From Pseudomonas sp. 6D_7.1_Bac1 (GTDB lineage Bacteria; Pseudomonadota; Gammaproteobacteria; Pseudomonadales; Pseudomonadaceae), in assembly GCF_025465945.1 (NCBI RefSeq), contig NZ_JANLNW010000052.1, positions 248,001 to 312,000 of the forward strand: DNA of 64,000 nucleotides, written 5' to 3'. The notes beneath the pieces are model-generated. The model had not been told where the DNA came from. It saw only the letters and a list, made by a program, of their open reading frames with translations, and did no database searches. A program made the position numbers and the translations under genes. Of the stretch, positions 18,339 through 25,681 are shown in pieces (the first letter of the stretch is position 1; each line of letters starts with the position of its first letter).

Positions 18339-19835
18339 ATGAGCCGAGGAAAGGTTTCCGTTCCCCTTGATCTTCCCCAGCCCTGCAGCCTGAGCGATGG
18401 CAGTCGGGTGTTGACCAAACAGGAAAGCGCCTATGAGGCATTGCGCGGCGCGATCCTGGAAAAACTCCTGCCCGCCGGTAGCCAGCTGCCCTCTACGCGG
18501 ACCCTGGCGCAGCGCTGGTCGCTGTCCCGGGGGACGGTGGAAACGGTCTTCGACCGCTTGCGCAGCGAAGGTTATGTGACCCGGGTGTCGGGTTCGGGGA
18601 CCCGGGTCGGTGCGGTGGTCCCCGATCTCTTTATCCGCGCGCCGCAGGCCCGGGCGGCCCTAGAGGCGCGGGAGCAGCAGACACCAGCGGCACCGCCGCT
18701 GGAGACCGCGGTCAGGGTTGGGCTGCCCTTCGTGGCGCGCCTGGCGGACCCGGCGCTGTTCCCCATTCGTGTATGGTCGCGGGCGGTGGCCAAGGCCATG
18801 GCCGAAGCCTCGGCGCAGTTGCTCTGTTCGCCGGACCCGGGCGGCATGCTGGCCCTGCGCGAACAGATTGCCGATTACCTGGCCAAGTACCGTGGCATCC
18901 GCTGCAAGCCGGACGACCTGATCGTGACCACGGGCATTCGCCACTCCCTGGATCTGGTGGCCCGCAGCCTGGTGACGCAGGGCGACAAGGTGTGTGTCGA
19001 AGATCCGGGCTACCTGTCGGCGAAAAGGATCTTCTCCATGGCCGGAGCGCGGCTGGTGTATATCCCGGTCCTCGAAGACGGCATCGACGATGAGGCGCTG
19101 CGCCGGCACGACGATGCCCGGCTGATCTATGTCACGCCCGCGCACCAGTCGCCGCTGGGGGTGACCCTCTCGGTGTCGCGGCGCCTGGCCCTGCTGGACT
19201 GGGCCAGCCGGACCGATGCCTGGGTGGTGGAGGACGACTACGACAGCGAATTCAACTACAACAGCGCGCCACTGGCGGCCCTCAAGGCCCTGGACCGCAA
19301 TGACCGGGTGATCTACTGCGGCAGCTTCAACAAGACCCTGTTCGCCGGGCTGCGCATCGGTTTCATGCTGGTTCCCAGGGCATTGCGCAATCGCTTGCTG
19401 GCTACCCTGCAGACCACCGGCCGCTCCGTTGGGGTCACCGAGCAGGCGGCGCTGGCGGAATACATGAGGAGCGGGGCGTTCGTGCGTTACCTGCGCTCGG
19501 CGCGCCAGGCCTATCAGGAGCGCCGTGACGCGCTGCTGGCCTGCCTGGCGGAACAGGCACCGGGAGGTTATTCGGTTTCCGGGCAACATGCCGGTCTGCA
19601 CTTCGTCCTGGAGTTGCCTGCGGGCAGCGACGAATCCGACTTCTGTCGCCGTGCCAGCGCCATCGGGCTGGCCTTGCAACCGGTCAGCGAATTCTGTCAG
19701 GAGGTGCGACGGCCGGCGGCGGTGATGATCGGGTTCACCGCCCTGAGCCTGTCGCAGATCCGGTTCAGTGGCCGCAAGCTCGGGCAACTGCTGGCCGGGC
19801 AGGCGGCACTTCTCGCATCAGGCTCAGGCGGCTAG
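18339..19835 (+). CDS. MocR/PdxR-type regulator (GntR HTH fused to aminotransferase domain)
   Basis: 498-aa transcription factor. Residues about 25-95 form a GntR winged helix (YEALRGAILEKLLPAGSQLPSTRTLAQRWSL, with GTVETVFDRLRSEGYV). Residues about 130-490 are a fold-type I aminotransferase domain with the PLP lysine at Lys332 (GSFNKTLFAGLRIG) and the Asp of VVEDDYDSEF. MocR proteins sense a PLP adduct of an amino acid or amine. It is divergent from the FAD-MFS pair, its probable target. The start at 18339 is the first in-frame ATG; the gap to the divergent gene is 92 bases. Confidence 0.9.
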   Translation: MSRGKVSVPLDLPQPCSLSDGSRVLTKQESAYEALRGAILEKLLPAGSQLPSTRTLAQRWSLSRGTVETVFDRLRSEGYVTRVSGSGTRVGAVVPDLFIRAPQARAALEAREQQTPAAPPLETAVRVGLPFVARLADPALFPIRVWSRAVAKAMAEASAQLLCSPDPGGMLALREQIADYLAKYRGIRCKPDDLIVTTGIRHSLDLVARSLVTQGDKVCVEDPGYLSAKRIFSMAGARLVYIPVLEDGIDDEALRRHDDARLIYVTPAHQSPLGVTLSVSRRLALLDWASRTDAWVVEDDYDSEFNYNSAPLAALKALDRNDRVIYCGSFNKTLFAGLRIGFMLVPRALRNRLLATLQTTGRSVGVTEQAALAEYMRSGAFVRYLRSARQAYQERRDALLACLAEQAPGGYSVSGQHAGLHFVLELPAGSDESDFCRRASAIGLALQPVSEFCQEVRRPAAVMIGFTALSLSQIRFSGRKLGQLLAGQAALLASGSGG

Positions 19836-19854
19836 CGCAGGGGCTGGGCCATGC

Positions 19855-20646
19855 TTATTCGGTACTTCTCTCATGATGACTGGAGACGAATTGCCGAAAG
19901 CGTTCGGTGGGCAAGCCTTCGAATAGTTCCGTCGGTGTACCCTGCACATCGATCAGGCCGCCATGCATGAACACCACCCGATTTGACACGTGACGGGCAA
20001 AGCCCATTTCGTGTGTGACCACCAGCATGGTGCGGCCTTCTTCGGCCAGAGAGCGCATTACGCGCAAAACCTCTCCAACGAGTTCAGGGTCGAGTGCCGA
20101 GGTTGGTTCGTCGAACAGCATGACTTGTGGATTCATCGCCAGTGCGCGGGCTATCGCTACGCGTTGCTGCTGGCCACCGGACAGGTGCGCTGGGTAGTAG
20201 TCGCGGCGATCGTACAGGCCAACCTTGTGCAGCAGGGCTTCTGCTTCCTCAACGCATTCGGCACGGGAACGTTTGAGCACCCGCATCGGGCCTTCAATGA
20301 CGTTTTGCAGCACCGTCATGTGCGACCAGAGGTTGAAGCTCTGGAACACCATACCCAGGCAACTGCGCATGCGCTCGACCTGGCGGCTGTTGCTCGGTGT
20401 CTGGCGGCCGTCGCTATGCTGCTTCATTTCGATCACTTCACCATTGACGCTGATGATGCCTTGATCGGGCGTTTCCAGAAGGTTGATGCAACGCAGGAAG
20501 GTACTTTTACCTGATCCACTGGCACCGAGGATTGAGATCACGTCGCCCTTGTGGGCGTCCAGGGAAATGCCCCTGAGGACATGTGCGTTGCCGAAGGACT
20601 TCTGAATGTTAGTTACCGACAAGGCTGAAGCGGGCTGAGTGCTCAT
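19855..20646 (-). CDS. Polar amino-acid ABC transporter, ATP-binding subunit (HisP/OccP-like)
   Basis: 263-aa ATPase of a PAAT-family importer. Walker [11 protein letters not shown]-loop [14 protein letters not shown], signature [15 protein letters not shown] and Walker [14 protein letters not shown] are all present, with the longer Q-loop region common in histidine/octopine-type ATPases. Last gene of the four-gene unit binding protein-permease-permease-ATPase. The operon promoter is inferred near 23518 from a sigma-54 site and a HutC-like operator shared with the neighbouring lyase gene, which ties the importer to that enzyme. Confidence 0.93.
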   Translation of the reverse strand: MSTQPASALSVTNIQKSFGNAHVLRGISLDAHKGDVISILGASGSGKSTFLRCINLLETPDQGIISVNGEVIEMKQHSDGRQTPSNSRQVERMRSCLGMVFQSFNLWSHMTVLQNVIEGPMRVLKRSRAECVEEAEALLHKVGLYDRRDYYPAHLSGGQQQRVAIARALAMNPQVMLFDEPTSALDPELVGEVLRVMRSLAEEGRTMLVVTHEMGFARHVSNRVVFMHGGLIDVQGTPTELFEGLPTERFRQFVSSHHERSTE

Positions 20647-20664
20647 GGCATGCTCCGTATCAAA

Positions 20665-21402
20665 TCAGGAATGGGAAGGCAGCGAGGGGCTGGCTTTTTT
20701 GATGGCGTCAACTGGCCGCTCACGCAAGTGCGGCGAGAGGCGATACTCGAGCCAGGCGACAATACGGACGACCAGGAAATTCAGCACCAGGTAGATCAGG
20801 GCTGCGCAAATGAACACTTCCATCGTGCGATAGGTACGCTGGATGATCTGTTGCGCGACGCCAGTGACGTCCCAAACAGTCACCAGGCTGGCCAGAGCCG
20901 TGGACTTGACCAGCAAAATGGCTTCGGTGGAGTAGGCCGGCAGGGCTTGGCGCAGGGTGACTGGCGCAATGATCCGGCGTAACAGTTCCCAGGGCGACAT
21001 GCCGACGGCCTTGCCCGCCTCGATCTGCCCCTGTGGCACGCTAAGCAACCCGCCGCGAATAATTTCGGCTGTGTAACCGGCGGTGCACAAGGCCAGTGAA
21101 ACCACCGCGCAGCCATAAGGCGACTTGAGCAGTACCCAGGCGAAGCTATCGCGAATGGCCGGGAACTGGCCCAGCCCGTAGTAAATCAGGAACATTTGAA
21201 TCAGCAGCGGCGTACCGCGAAACAACATGATGTAGAACCGCGCCGGATAGCTGAAAAACCACCAGCGGCTGACCCGCAGGCTGACAATGCCTACAGACAA
21301 GGTAAGGCCGATCACCAATGAGCTGAAAAATAGCGTCAGCGTTGTGGGCAACGCTGCCAAAAGCTTGAGCATGGTGTCAGCGAGGAACGGAAAATCGATC
21401 AT
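20665..21402 (-). CDS. Polar amino-acid ABC transporter, permease (HisM-like)
   Basis: 245-aa membrane subunit with five or six helices and the EAA loop GQIEAGKAVGMSPWELLRRIIAPVTLRQALP that contacts the ATPase. It belongs to the HisM/OccM group and pairs with the HisQ-like permease upstream (21 bases away) to form the translocation pore for a basic or zwitterionic amino-acid derivative. Confidence 0.92.
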   Translation of the reverse strand: MIDFPFLADTMLKLLAALPTTLTLFFSSLVIGLTLSVGIVSLRVSRWWFFSYPARFYIMLFRGTPLLIQMFLIYYGLGQFPAIRDSFAWVLLKSPYGCAVVSLALCTAGYTAEIIRGGLLSVPQGQIEAGKAVGMSPWELLRRIIAPVTLRQALPAYSTEAILLVKSTALASLVTVWDVTGVAQQIIQRTYRTMEVFICAALIYLVLNFLVVRIVAWLEYRLSPHLRERPVDAIKKASPSLPSHS

Positions 21403-21423
21403 AAGTAGCGCTCCCGACTCGAA

Positions 21424-22140
21424 CTAGACTGGACTGCGCTGCCGCGTGCGACGCACGCGAGCCTCAGCCATATGGAAAAGCCGACCGGACAGGCCAGTGA
21501 GAATGAGGTACACGATGCCCCCGATGATGTAGAACGTGAAATATTGACGAGTCGACCCGGCAGCGACCTGACTGGCACGCATCAATTCCACCAGACCGAT
21601 GACTGAAATCAGCGCGGAGTCTTTCAGGCTCATTTGCCAGACATTACCCAGCCCGGGCAACGCGAATCGCAGCACCTGGGGGACCAGAATCCGTTTGAAG
21701 CGCATAGCGCGGGTCATGCCTATGGCCAGTCCGGCTTCCAGTTCGCCCCGCGATACCGCGAGAAAAGCGCCACGGTAGACTTCGGCCTGATAGGAGCCGG
21801 AAATCAGCCCGACCGCCAACGCGCCAACCAGAAAAGGTGGCACGTCGATATAGCCTTCACCGCCGAACCAGTGACCAACCGCCGTCACCACACTGGCACC
21901 GCCAAAGTAGAACAGGTAGATCACCAGCAACTCGGGGATCCCCCTGAACAGTATCGAATACAGATCCCCCAGCCAGCGCAAACTGCGCTGACGGGATAGC
22001 TTGGCGGCAGCGACCAGACTGCCAAATACCGCACCCACCAGCAGGGCTGCCAGGGTCAATACCACGGTCATGCCCGCTGCCTTGAGCAGCGCCATTCCCC
22101 AGCCTGAGTCACCGAAACTGAGTAGCTGCAAGAGGTTCAT
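21424..22140 (-). CDS. Polar amino-acid ABC transporter, permease (HisQ-like)
   Basis: 238-aa membrane subunit. The EAA loop is GELEAGLAIGMTRAMRFKRILVPQVLRFALPG and the N-terminal helix is LLKAAGMTVVLTLAALLVGAVFG. The start at 22140 (MNLLQLLSFGDSGWG) fits the family; a longer frame reaches 20 codons further into the hairpin spacer and is less likely. HisQ/OccQ group, paired with the HisM-like subunit. Confidence 0.92.
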   Translation of the reverse strand: MNLLQLLSFGDSGWGMALLKAAGMTVVLTLAALLVGAVFGSLVAAAKLSRQRSLRWLGDLYSILFRGIPELLVIYLFYFGGASVVTAVGHWFGGEGYIDVPPFLVGALAVGLISGSYQAEVYRGAFLAVSRGELEAGLAIGMTRAMRFKRILVPQVLRFALPGLGNVWQMSLKDSALISVIGLVELMRASQVAAGSTRQYFTFYIIGGIVYLILTGLSGRLFHMAEARVRRTRQRSPV

Positions 22141-22172
22141 AGAGGGTCCCGTCTTATTAGAAGGTTTAAGCC

Positions 22173-22198
22173 GCCCGGCAACCTTCACGGTGCCGGGC
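22173..22198. repeat. Hairpin between binding-protein and permease genes
   Basis: GCCCGGCA (22173-22180) and TGCCGGGC (22191-22198) form a perfect 8-bp stem with a 10-base loop, 10 bases after the binding-protein stop codon. It has no T-run. Such hairpins in ABC operons stabilise the upstream binding-protein mRNA relative to the permease message. Confidence 0.65.
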
Positions 22199-22207
22199 AA
22201 TTCAGGG

Positions 22208-23065
22208 TCAAGACTTAGGTGTGAGGTCTACTTTGAACCACTTCTCGCTAAGTGTCTTGATCGTGCCGTCAGCCATGGCTTCCTTGAGCGCTGCGTCGAA
22301 CTTGGCTTTCAGCTCAGGGTCTTTCTGGCGGAAGCCCAGAGCTTCCCCTTCACCCCAGATAGGGCCTTTGATCACTGGGCCGGTATAGGTCAGCGGTTTG
22401 TTCTCAGGCTTGTCCATCACCGAATTGAAAAATGTCACGTCATCGAAAGCGACGTCGATGCGGCCGGCCAGCAGATCGAGAATGACTTCGGCTGAGCTGC
22501 CGTACTCACGAATGGTCGCAACGTCCTTGAAGTTCTCATCAATGAATGGCGTGTAAATTGTGCCGGAGGCGATACCGATGGTTTTACCTTTGAGTGCCTT
22601 GCGCAGCTCTTCAACTCCGGCGCGTACTTCTTTGGCATCTTTACCCAGGGTGATGGCTGCTTCGCTACCGGTTTTGCCAGGCAACAGATCGGCTTTCAGC
22701 GCGACGAAACTTGCAGGTGTCTGGGCGTAAGGAATCGAGAAGGCCATTACCTTTTGGCGCTCATCGTTGATGACAATGGCGTCCATCAGCATGTCAAATT
22801 TACCGGCATTGAGGCTGGCGATCATCCCATCCCAGTTCTGTACGACAATGTTGCACTTGAGCTTCATACGCGGACAGATGATATCCATCAGCTCCGGTTC
22901 GAAGCCGCCGATTTTTCCACCTGGCAGCGTCAGGTTCCAGGGTTCATAGGCGCCCTCGGTTGCAATATTCACCGTAGTCCATTCTTTGGCCTGCAGTGCC
23001 GGAGCACAGGCCAGAACCATTGCACTGAGCGCTACAGAACCCAACCAGCTTGATTTCTTCGACAT
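22208..23065 (-). CDS. Polar amino-acid ABC transporter, periplasmic binding protein
   Basis: 285-aa solute-binding protein of family 3 (SBP_bac_3). The signal peptide MSKKSSWLGSVALSAMVLACAPALQA is followed by the domain-1 signature GGKIGGFEPELMDIICPRMKLKCNIV, then WDGMIASLNAGKFDMLM and the hinge strand GIASGTIYTPFIDENF. The overall pattern resembles HisJ/OccT-type proteins that bind basic or opine-like amino acids. First conserved gene of the importer operon. Its promoter region is a copy of the one in front of the adjacent MIO-less lyase, so ligand and enzyme substrate are probably the same compound. Confidence 0.9.
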   Translation of the reverse strand: MSKKSSWLGSVALSAMVLACAPALQAKEWTTVNIATEGAYEPWNLTLPGGKIGGFEPELMDIICPRMKLKCNIVVQNWDGMIASLNAGKFDMLMDAIVINDERQKVMAFSIPYAQTPASFVALKADLLPGKTGSEAAITLGKDAKEVRAGVEELRKALKGKTIGIASGTIYTPFIDENFKDVATIREYGSSAEVILDLLAGRIDVAFDDVTFFNSVMDKPENKPLTYTGPVIKGPIWGEGEALGFRQKDPELKAKFDAALKEAMADGTIKTLSEKWFKVDLTPKS

Positions 23066-23084
23066 CTTGATACTTCCTGCCTAA

Positions 23085-23249
23085 TCAATGGAGTGTTGCG
23101 AACTGATCCGGCTCAGGCCGAATCTCCAATGCCTGTCTGCACAACGGTTCTTGTGCAGACAAGACAAAACCATAAAAGCCAACCTGCCAGTTCAGCCGGT
23201 TAATTCGCACCCATAATGGTCTCAGCCTGGACAGCTGGCCCATCTCCAT
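23085..23249 (-). CDS. Possible small ORF in the ABC-operon leader
   Basis: 54-codon frame (MEMGQLSRLRPLW...), in the same frame as the ORF at 23268-23366 and separated from it by its TGA and six codons. AGGAG lies 3 bases before this ATG and 9 before the next one (23243). The codons include AGG, AGA, CGA and TTA, rare in Pseudomonas, so coding is doubtful. It may be a short protein, the 3' part of a gene broken by the TGA, or plain leader. Confidence 0.3.
   Translation of the reverse strand: MEMGQLSRLRPLWVRINRLNWQVGFYGFVLSAQEPLCRQALEIRPEPDQFATLH
23134..23161. repeat. 11-bp perfect inverted repeat in the ABC-operon leader
   Basis: TGTCTGCACAA (23134-23144) and TTGTGCAGACA (23151-23161) form a perfect 11-bp stem with a 6-base loop. 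It lies about 70-100 bases before the binding-protein start, within the predicted transcript. No T-run follows on the transcribed strand, so it is not an ordinary terminator. It could be an mRNA structure or an operator. Confidence 0.6.
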
Positions 23250-23267
23250 GTGCTCCTGACCTACAGA

Positions 23268-23366
23268 TCAACCGGTGATCATCGGCAGGTTCAGGCCCTG
23301 CTCGAGCGCGGATTTCGACGTCACGGTGCTTGGTAAAAGTGGCGGGGTAGGCTTATTTTCGGTCAC
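23268..23366 (-). CDS. Small ORF (32 aa) heading the ABC-operon transcript
   Basis: GTG-started frame of 32 codons (MTENKPTPPLLPSTV...). GAGGAG lies eight bases before the GTG and the later codons are typical of highly used Pseudomonas codons (ACC GTG ACG TCG AAA TCC GCG CTC GAG CAG GGC CTG). It sits between the predicted sigma-54 start (near 23506) and the binding-protein gene, so it would be the first translated frame of the operon. It could be a leader or small protein, or the 5' stub of a gene otherwise lost. No family is recognised. Confidence 0.45.
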   Translation of the reverse strand: MTENKPTPPLLPSTVTSKSALEQGLNLPMITG

Positions 23367-23499
23367 GAAAAAAACTCCTCAGCAATTAATCCAAACCAGC
23401 CCAGGCAGTGGGCGAGCAAGCCTGTGCGCGGCATTGCGCTACAAGCGAAATAGTGGAAGGTGCGAAGAAGTTCTCGTGACTCTTACGCACACATACTTA

Positions 23500-23513
23500 C
23501 TTGTACATACAAG
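23500..23513. promoter_or_regulatory. HutC-like operator, ABC operon
   Basis: CTTGTA-CA-TACAAG is a perfect 6-2-6 palindrome. GntR/HutC-family repressors of Pseudomonas hut promoters bind TTGTA-N2-TACAA type sites and are released by urocanate. The site covers the start of transcription expected from the sigma-54 element at 23518-23534, so binding would block initiation. Confidence 0.65.
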
Positions 23514-23517
23514 AGTA

Positions 23518-23534
23518 TGCAATCAAGCGGCCAA
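23518..23534 (-). promoter_or_regulatory. Sigma-54 promoter, ABC operon
   Basis: On the minus strand TTGGCCGCTTGATTGCA has the -24 TTGGC and -12 TTGCA elements at correct GG-N10-GC spacing. Pseudomonas hut operons are known to use sigma-54 promoters activated by CbrB or NtrC. The same 17 bases occur in copy B. Confidence 0.75.
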
Positions 23535-23644
23535 CTTGCTGGGTGGGTATTCAATAAAGTGTTGAATCTGGCTGAAAAGCCCCTGGGACGAGGTTTTGGC
23601 GGGAGGTGATTCTTTCTGGAGAGATTTTGCGAAGGTGTGACGAC

Positions 23645-23690
23645 TGTTACTTGAGCGTGGAATTGCGCCATGCCGGGGCGCTCGGTAACA
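23645..23690. promoter_or_regulatory. Upstream activator-type dyad, ABC operon
   Basis: TGTTAC (23645-23650) and GTAACA (23685-23690) are inverted half-sites 34 bases apart. They enclose a second dyad, GCGCC-N7-GGCGC (23665-23681). They lie about 140-185 bases upstream of the predicted start, the usual place for sigma-54 enhancers. TGTTAC/GTAACA resembles CbrB half-sites, though the spacing is wider than I recall for CbrB. Confidence 0.45.
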
Positions 23691-23865
23691 AATTGAGAGA
23701 TGTTGGTGCGTGATGGGGAACGATTGGGTGAGTGCTTTTGTGGCGAGGGGACTGGCAGCGTCAAACTTAAGCGGAAAATGGAAGGAATTGAATCAAGCAT
23801 CAATCGTTATCCGCCGCAGCCTCTTATGAATGGCTGCGGCTTGGCACGCTGCTCGGGAATCGATT

Positions 23866-25404
23866 TTAGTGCAGGCCCGGTAGAGCGGTTTGCAGCAATT
23901 GCGGGTCTTTCAAAACGCTTGCTGCACTGGCGATATCTGGCGCCAGCCAGCGGTCATGGTCATAGGCCGGAACGCGCTCGCGCAGCAGTCGCCAAGCGAC
24001 ATCCGTGCCTGCACCGAAGCATGGCCCTTTGAGAAAGTCGGCCTTGAGAAATTCGAAGGCTTGGGCGGCCAGCAGATATTCGATAGCGAGAATCTGTGTG
24101 CAGTTTTCCAGCGCCCGATGCAGTTTCAGCGCAGCGTTGGTGCCCATGCTCAGGTGGTCTTCCTGCAGGCCCGATGTGACGTAGTTGTCGAGCACCGCCG
24201 GTTGCGCCAACTGACGATTTTCCGCACACAGGGAAGCGGCAACGTACTGGACGATCATCATTCCAGAGTTAACCCCAGGGTTGCTCACCAGAAATGCCGG
24301 CAAGCCACTGACGTGCGGGTTGATCAAACGGTCCAGGCGACGCTCGGCAATCGAGCCGATCTCCGCTATGGCGATCGCCAGCAAGTCGGCAGCCAAGGCC
24401 ACCGACTGGCCGTGCGGGTTGGCCTGGGACATCACCCGGTAGTTATCCGGTGTACCCAGAACCAGCGGGTTATCGGTGGTGGAGTTGAGTTCGGTTTCGA
24501 TCTGTCGGGTCGCGTGGTCAAGTTGATCACGGGCCGCACCATGCACTTGCGGGATCGAACGGATGCTCAGTGCATCCTGAGTGCGAATGCCTTTACTGCT
24601 GGCAATCACTTCACTGCCATCGAGCAGGCCGCGCAGGTTGATGCCGACCTGCTGCATCCCCGGATGCGGCTTGAGGGCGATGATTTCAGCGTCGAATGCG
24701 TCGATCTGACCGCGCTGGGCTTCAAAGCTCATGGCACCGATCACGTCGGCCCACTGGAGCAAGCGGGTTGCATCGGCGAGGGCGAGGCAGCTCAGGCCGG
24801 TCATGCACGGCGTACCGTTGACCAGGCACAGCCCGTCTTTCGCGCCCAACTGAACCGGCTTCAAGCCTTCTTCAGCCAAAGCTTGTTGCGCAGAGACGAT
24901 CTGCCCGCGATAACTGACCTGGCCGACCCCCAGCAGACTGATGCCGATATGCGCCATGTGAGTCAGGTAACCGACCGAACCCTGGGACGGTACCTGTGGG
25001 GTAATCCCGCGATTGAGCAAGTCCAGCAGCGCTTCGACCACTTGCCGATGCAGACCGGATTTACCGTGGCTGTAGTTTATGATCGCCGCACACATGATCG
25101 ACCGTGTCTGCTCGTCGGTCAGCGGTGCGCCGACGCCACAAGCGTGACTCAGCAATGTATTGCGCGACAGCTGGCTCAGTTGTTCGCCTTGCAGCGAGAC
25201 ATTGCAGAGTGCACCCAAGCCGGTATTGACGCCATAAGCGCGCTCGCCGCTGACGACGATGCGCTGGACGATGGCCTGGGCATTGTCGATCCGCGCCCAG
25301 GTTTGAGCCGATAATTCAAGCACAGCACCGTGCCGGGCAACTGCGACCACATCCTGCCAACGCAACGGCGCATCGGCGATAACAATTTTTTTAGCCTGTG
25401 ACAT
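23866..25404 (-). CDS. MIO-less histidine ammonia-lyase homologue (ergothionase-like candidate), copy 1
   Basis: 512-aa member of the HAL/PAL superfamily, colinear with HutH: YGVNTGLG near residue 57, LSHACGVGAP, LVNGTPCMTG, IRSIPQVHGA, QEDHLSMG, LAIE. Where HutH has GSVG-ASGD-L, this protein has GSVGYL (Tyr146), so the Ala-Ser-Gly that cyclises to MIO is absent. It therefore should not deaminate histidine by the HutH mechanism. MIO-less homologues such as ergothionase eliminate trimethylamine from histidine betaines. The usual Tyr of QDPYSLR is Leu here and the Phe of GGNF is Pro. The ATG at 25404 follows GAGG. It has its own sigma-54 promoter and HutC-like operator, duplicated before the ABC operon. 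Confidence 0.85.
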   Translation of the reverse strand: MSQAKKIVIADAPLRWQDVVAVARHGAVLELSAQTWARIDNAQAIVQRIVVSGERAYGVNTGLGALCNVSLQGEQLSQLSRNTLLSHACGVGAPLTDEQTRSIMCAAIINYSHGKSGLHRQVVEALLDLLNRGITPQVPSQGSVGYLTHMAHIGISLLGVGQVSYRGQIVSAQQALAEEGLKPVQLGAKDGLCLVNGTPCMTGLSCLALADATRLLQWADVIGAMSFEAQRGQIDAFDAEIIALKPHPGMQQVGINLRGLLDGSEVIASSKGIRTQDALSIRSIPQVHGAARDQLDHATRQIETELNSTTDNPLVLGTPDNYRVMSQANPHGQSVALAADLLAIAIAEIGSIAERRLDRLINPHVSGLPAFLVSNPGVNSGMMIVQYVAASLCAENRQLAQPAVLDNYVTSGLQEDHLSMGTNAALKLHRALENCTQILAIEYLLAAQAFEFLKADFLKGPCFGAGTDVAWRLLRERVPAYDHDRWLAPDIASAASVLKDPQLLQTALPGLH

Positions 25405-25492
25405 GTGAAGCCTCACACAATGGTTGTTGTCGAGTTACACCTGTGACCAGGGGGCTTGACCCCTCGCTGTGACTCTTGCGCACACATATTTA

Positions 25493-25506
25493 CTTGTACA
25501 TACAAG
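25493..25506. promoter_or_regulatory. HutC-like operator, lyase copy 1
   Basis: The same CTTGTA-CA-TACAAG palindrome as at 23500, here 89 bases before the lyase start codon and just downstream of the sigma-54 element, over the expected transcription start. Confidence 0.65.
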
Positions 25507-25510
25507 AGTA

Positions 25511-25527
25511 TGCAATCAAGCGGCCAA
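25511..25527 (-). promoter_or_regulatory. Sigma-54 promoter, lyase copy 1
   Basis: TTGGCCGCTTGATTGCA on the minus strand, identical to the element at 23518-23534 and with the same distance to its operator. The predicted start is near 25499. Confidence 0.75.
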
Positions 25528-25635
25528 CTTGTTGGATCACTGTTCAATAAGCCTTGGGATTTGGTGGGAGCACTTTTGGGACAAGGGTTTGGCGGGAGGC
25601 AATTTCTTCGAGAAATTTTTCGAAGGCGTGACGGC

Positions 25636-25681
25636 AGTTACTTGAGCGTGGAATTACGTCACGCCGGGACGTTCGGTAACA
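25636..25681. promoter_or_regulatory. Upstream activator-type dyad, lyase copy 1
   Basis: AGTTAC (25636-25641) and GTAACA (25676-25681), again 34 bases apart, enclose ACGTC-N7-GACGT (25656-25672). Compared with copy A the inner arms differ at two positions each, and both changes keep the symmetry. Confidence 0.45.

Larger units (their letters stand above)
23475..23695. repeat. Duplicated promoter block, copy A (ABC operon)
   Basis: About 220 bases closely matching 25468-25686. The part 23476-23538 differs from 25469-25531 at only two of 63 positions; the remainder is diverged but colinear. It carries a HutC-like palindrome, a sigma-54 promoter and an upstream dyad, all read leftward into the ABC operon. 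Confidence 0.9.

Noticed and set aside
23268..23270. In-frame TGA as a selenocysteine codon joining the two leader ORFs
   Set aside because: No SECIS-like hairpin immediately after the TGA was recognised, and the downstream codons are atypical; a true stop is simpler.
23483..23803. Open frame across the duplicated promoter block and similar one at 25544-25819
   Set aside because: Both cross sigma-54 and operator sequences, show no family similarity and have poor codon use; promoter conservation explains the similarity.
23866..25404. Annotating lyase copy 1 as functional hutH
   Set aside because: The MIO tripeptide is absent and no hutU, hutI or hutG gene is nearby.
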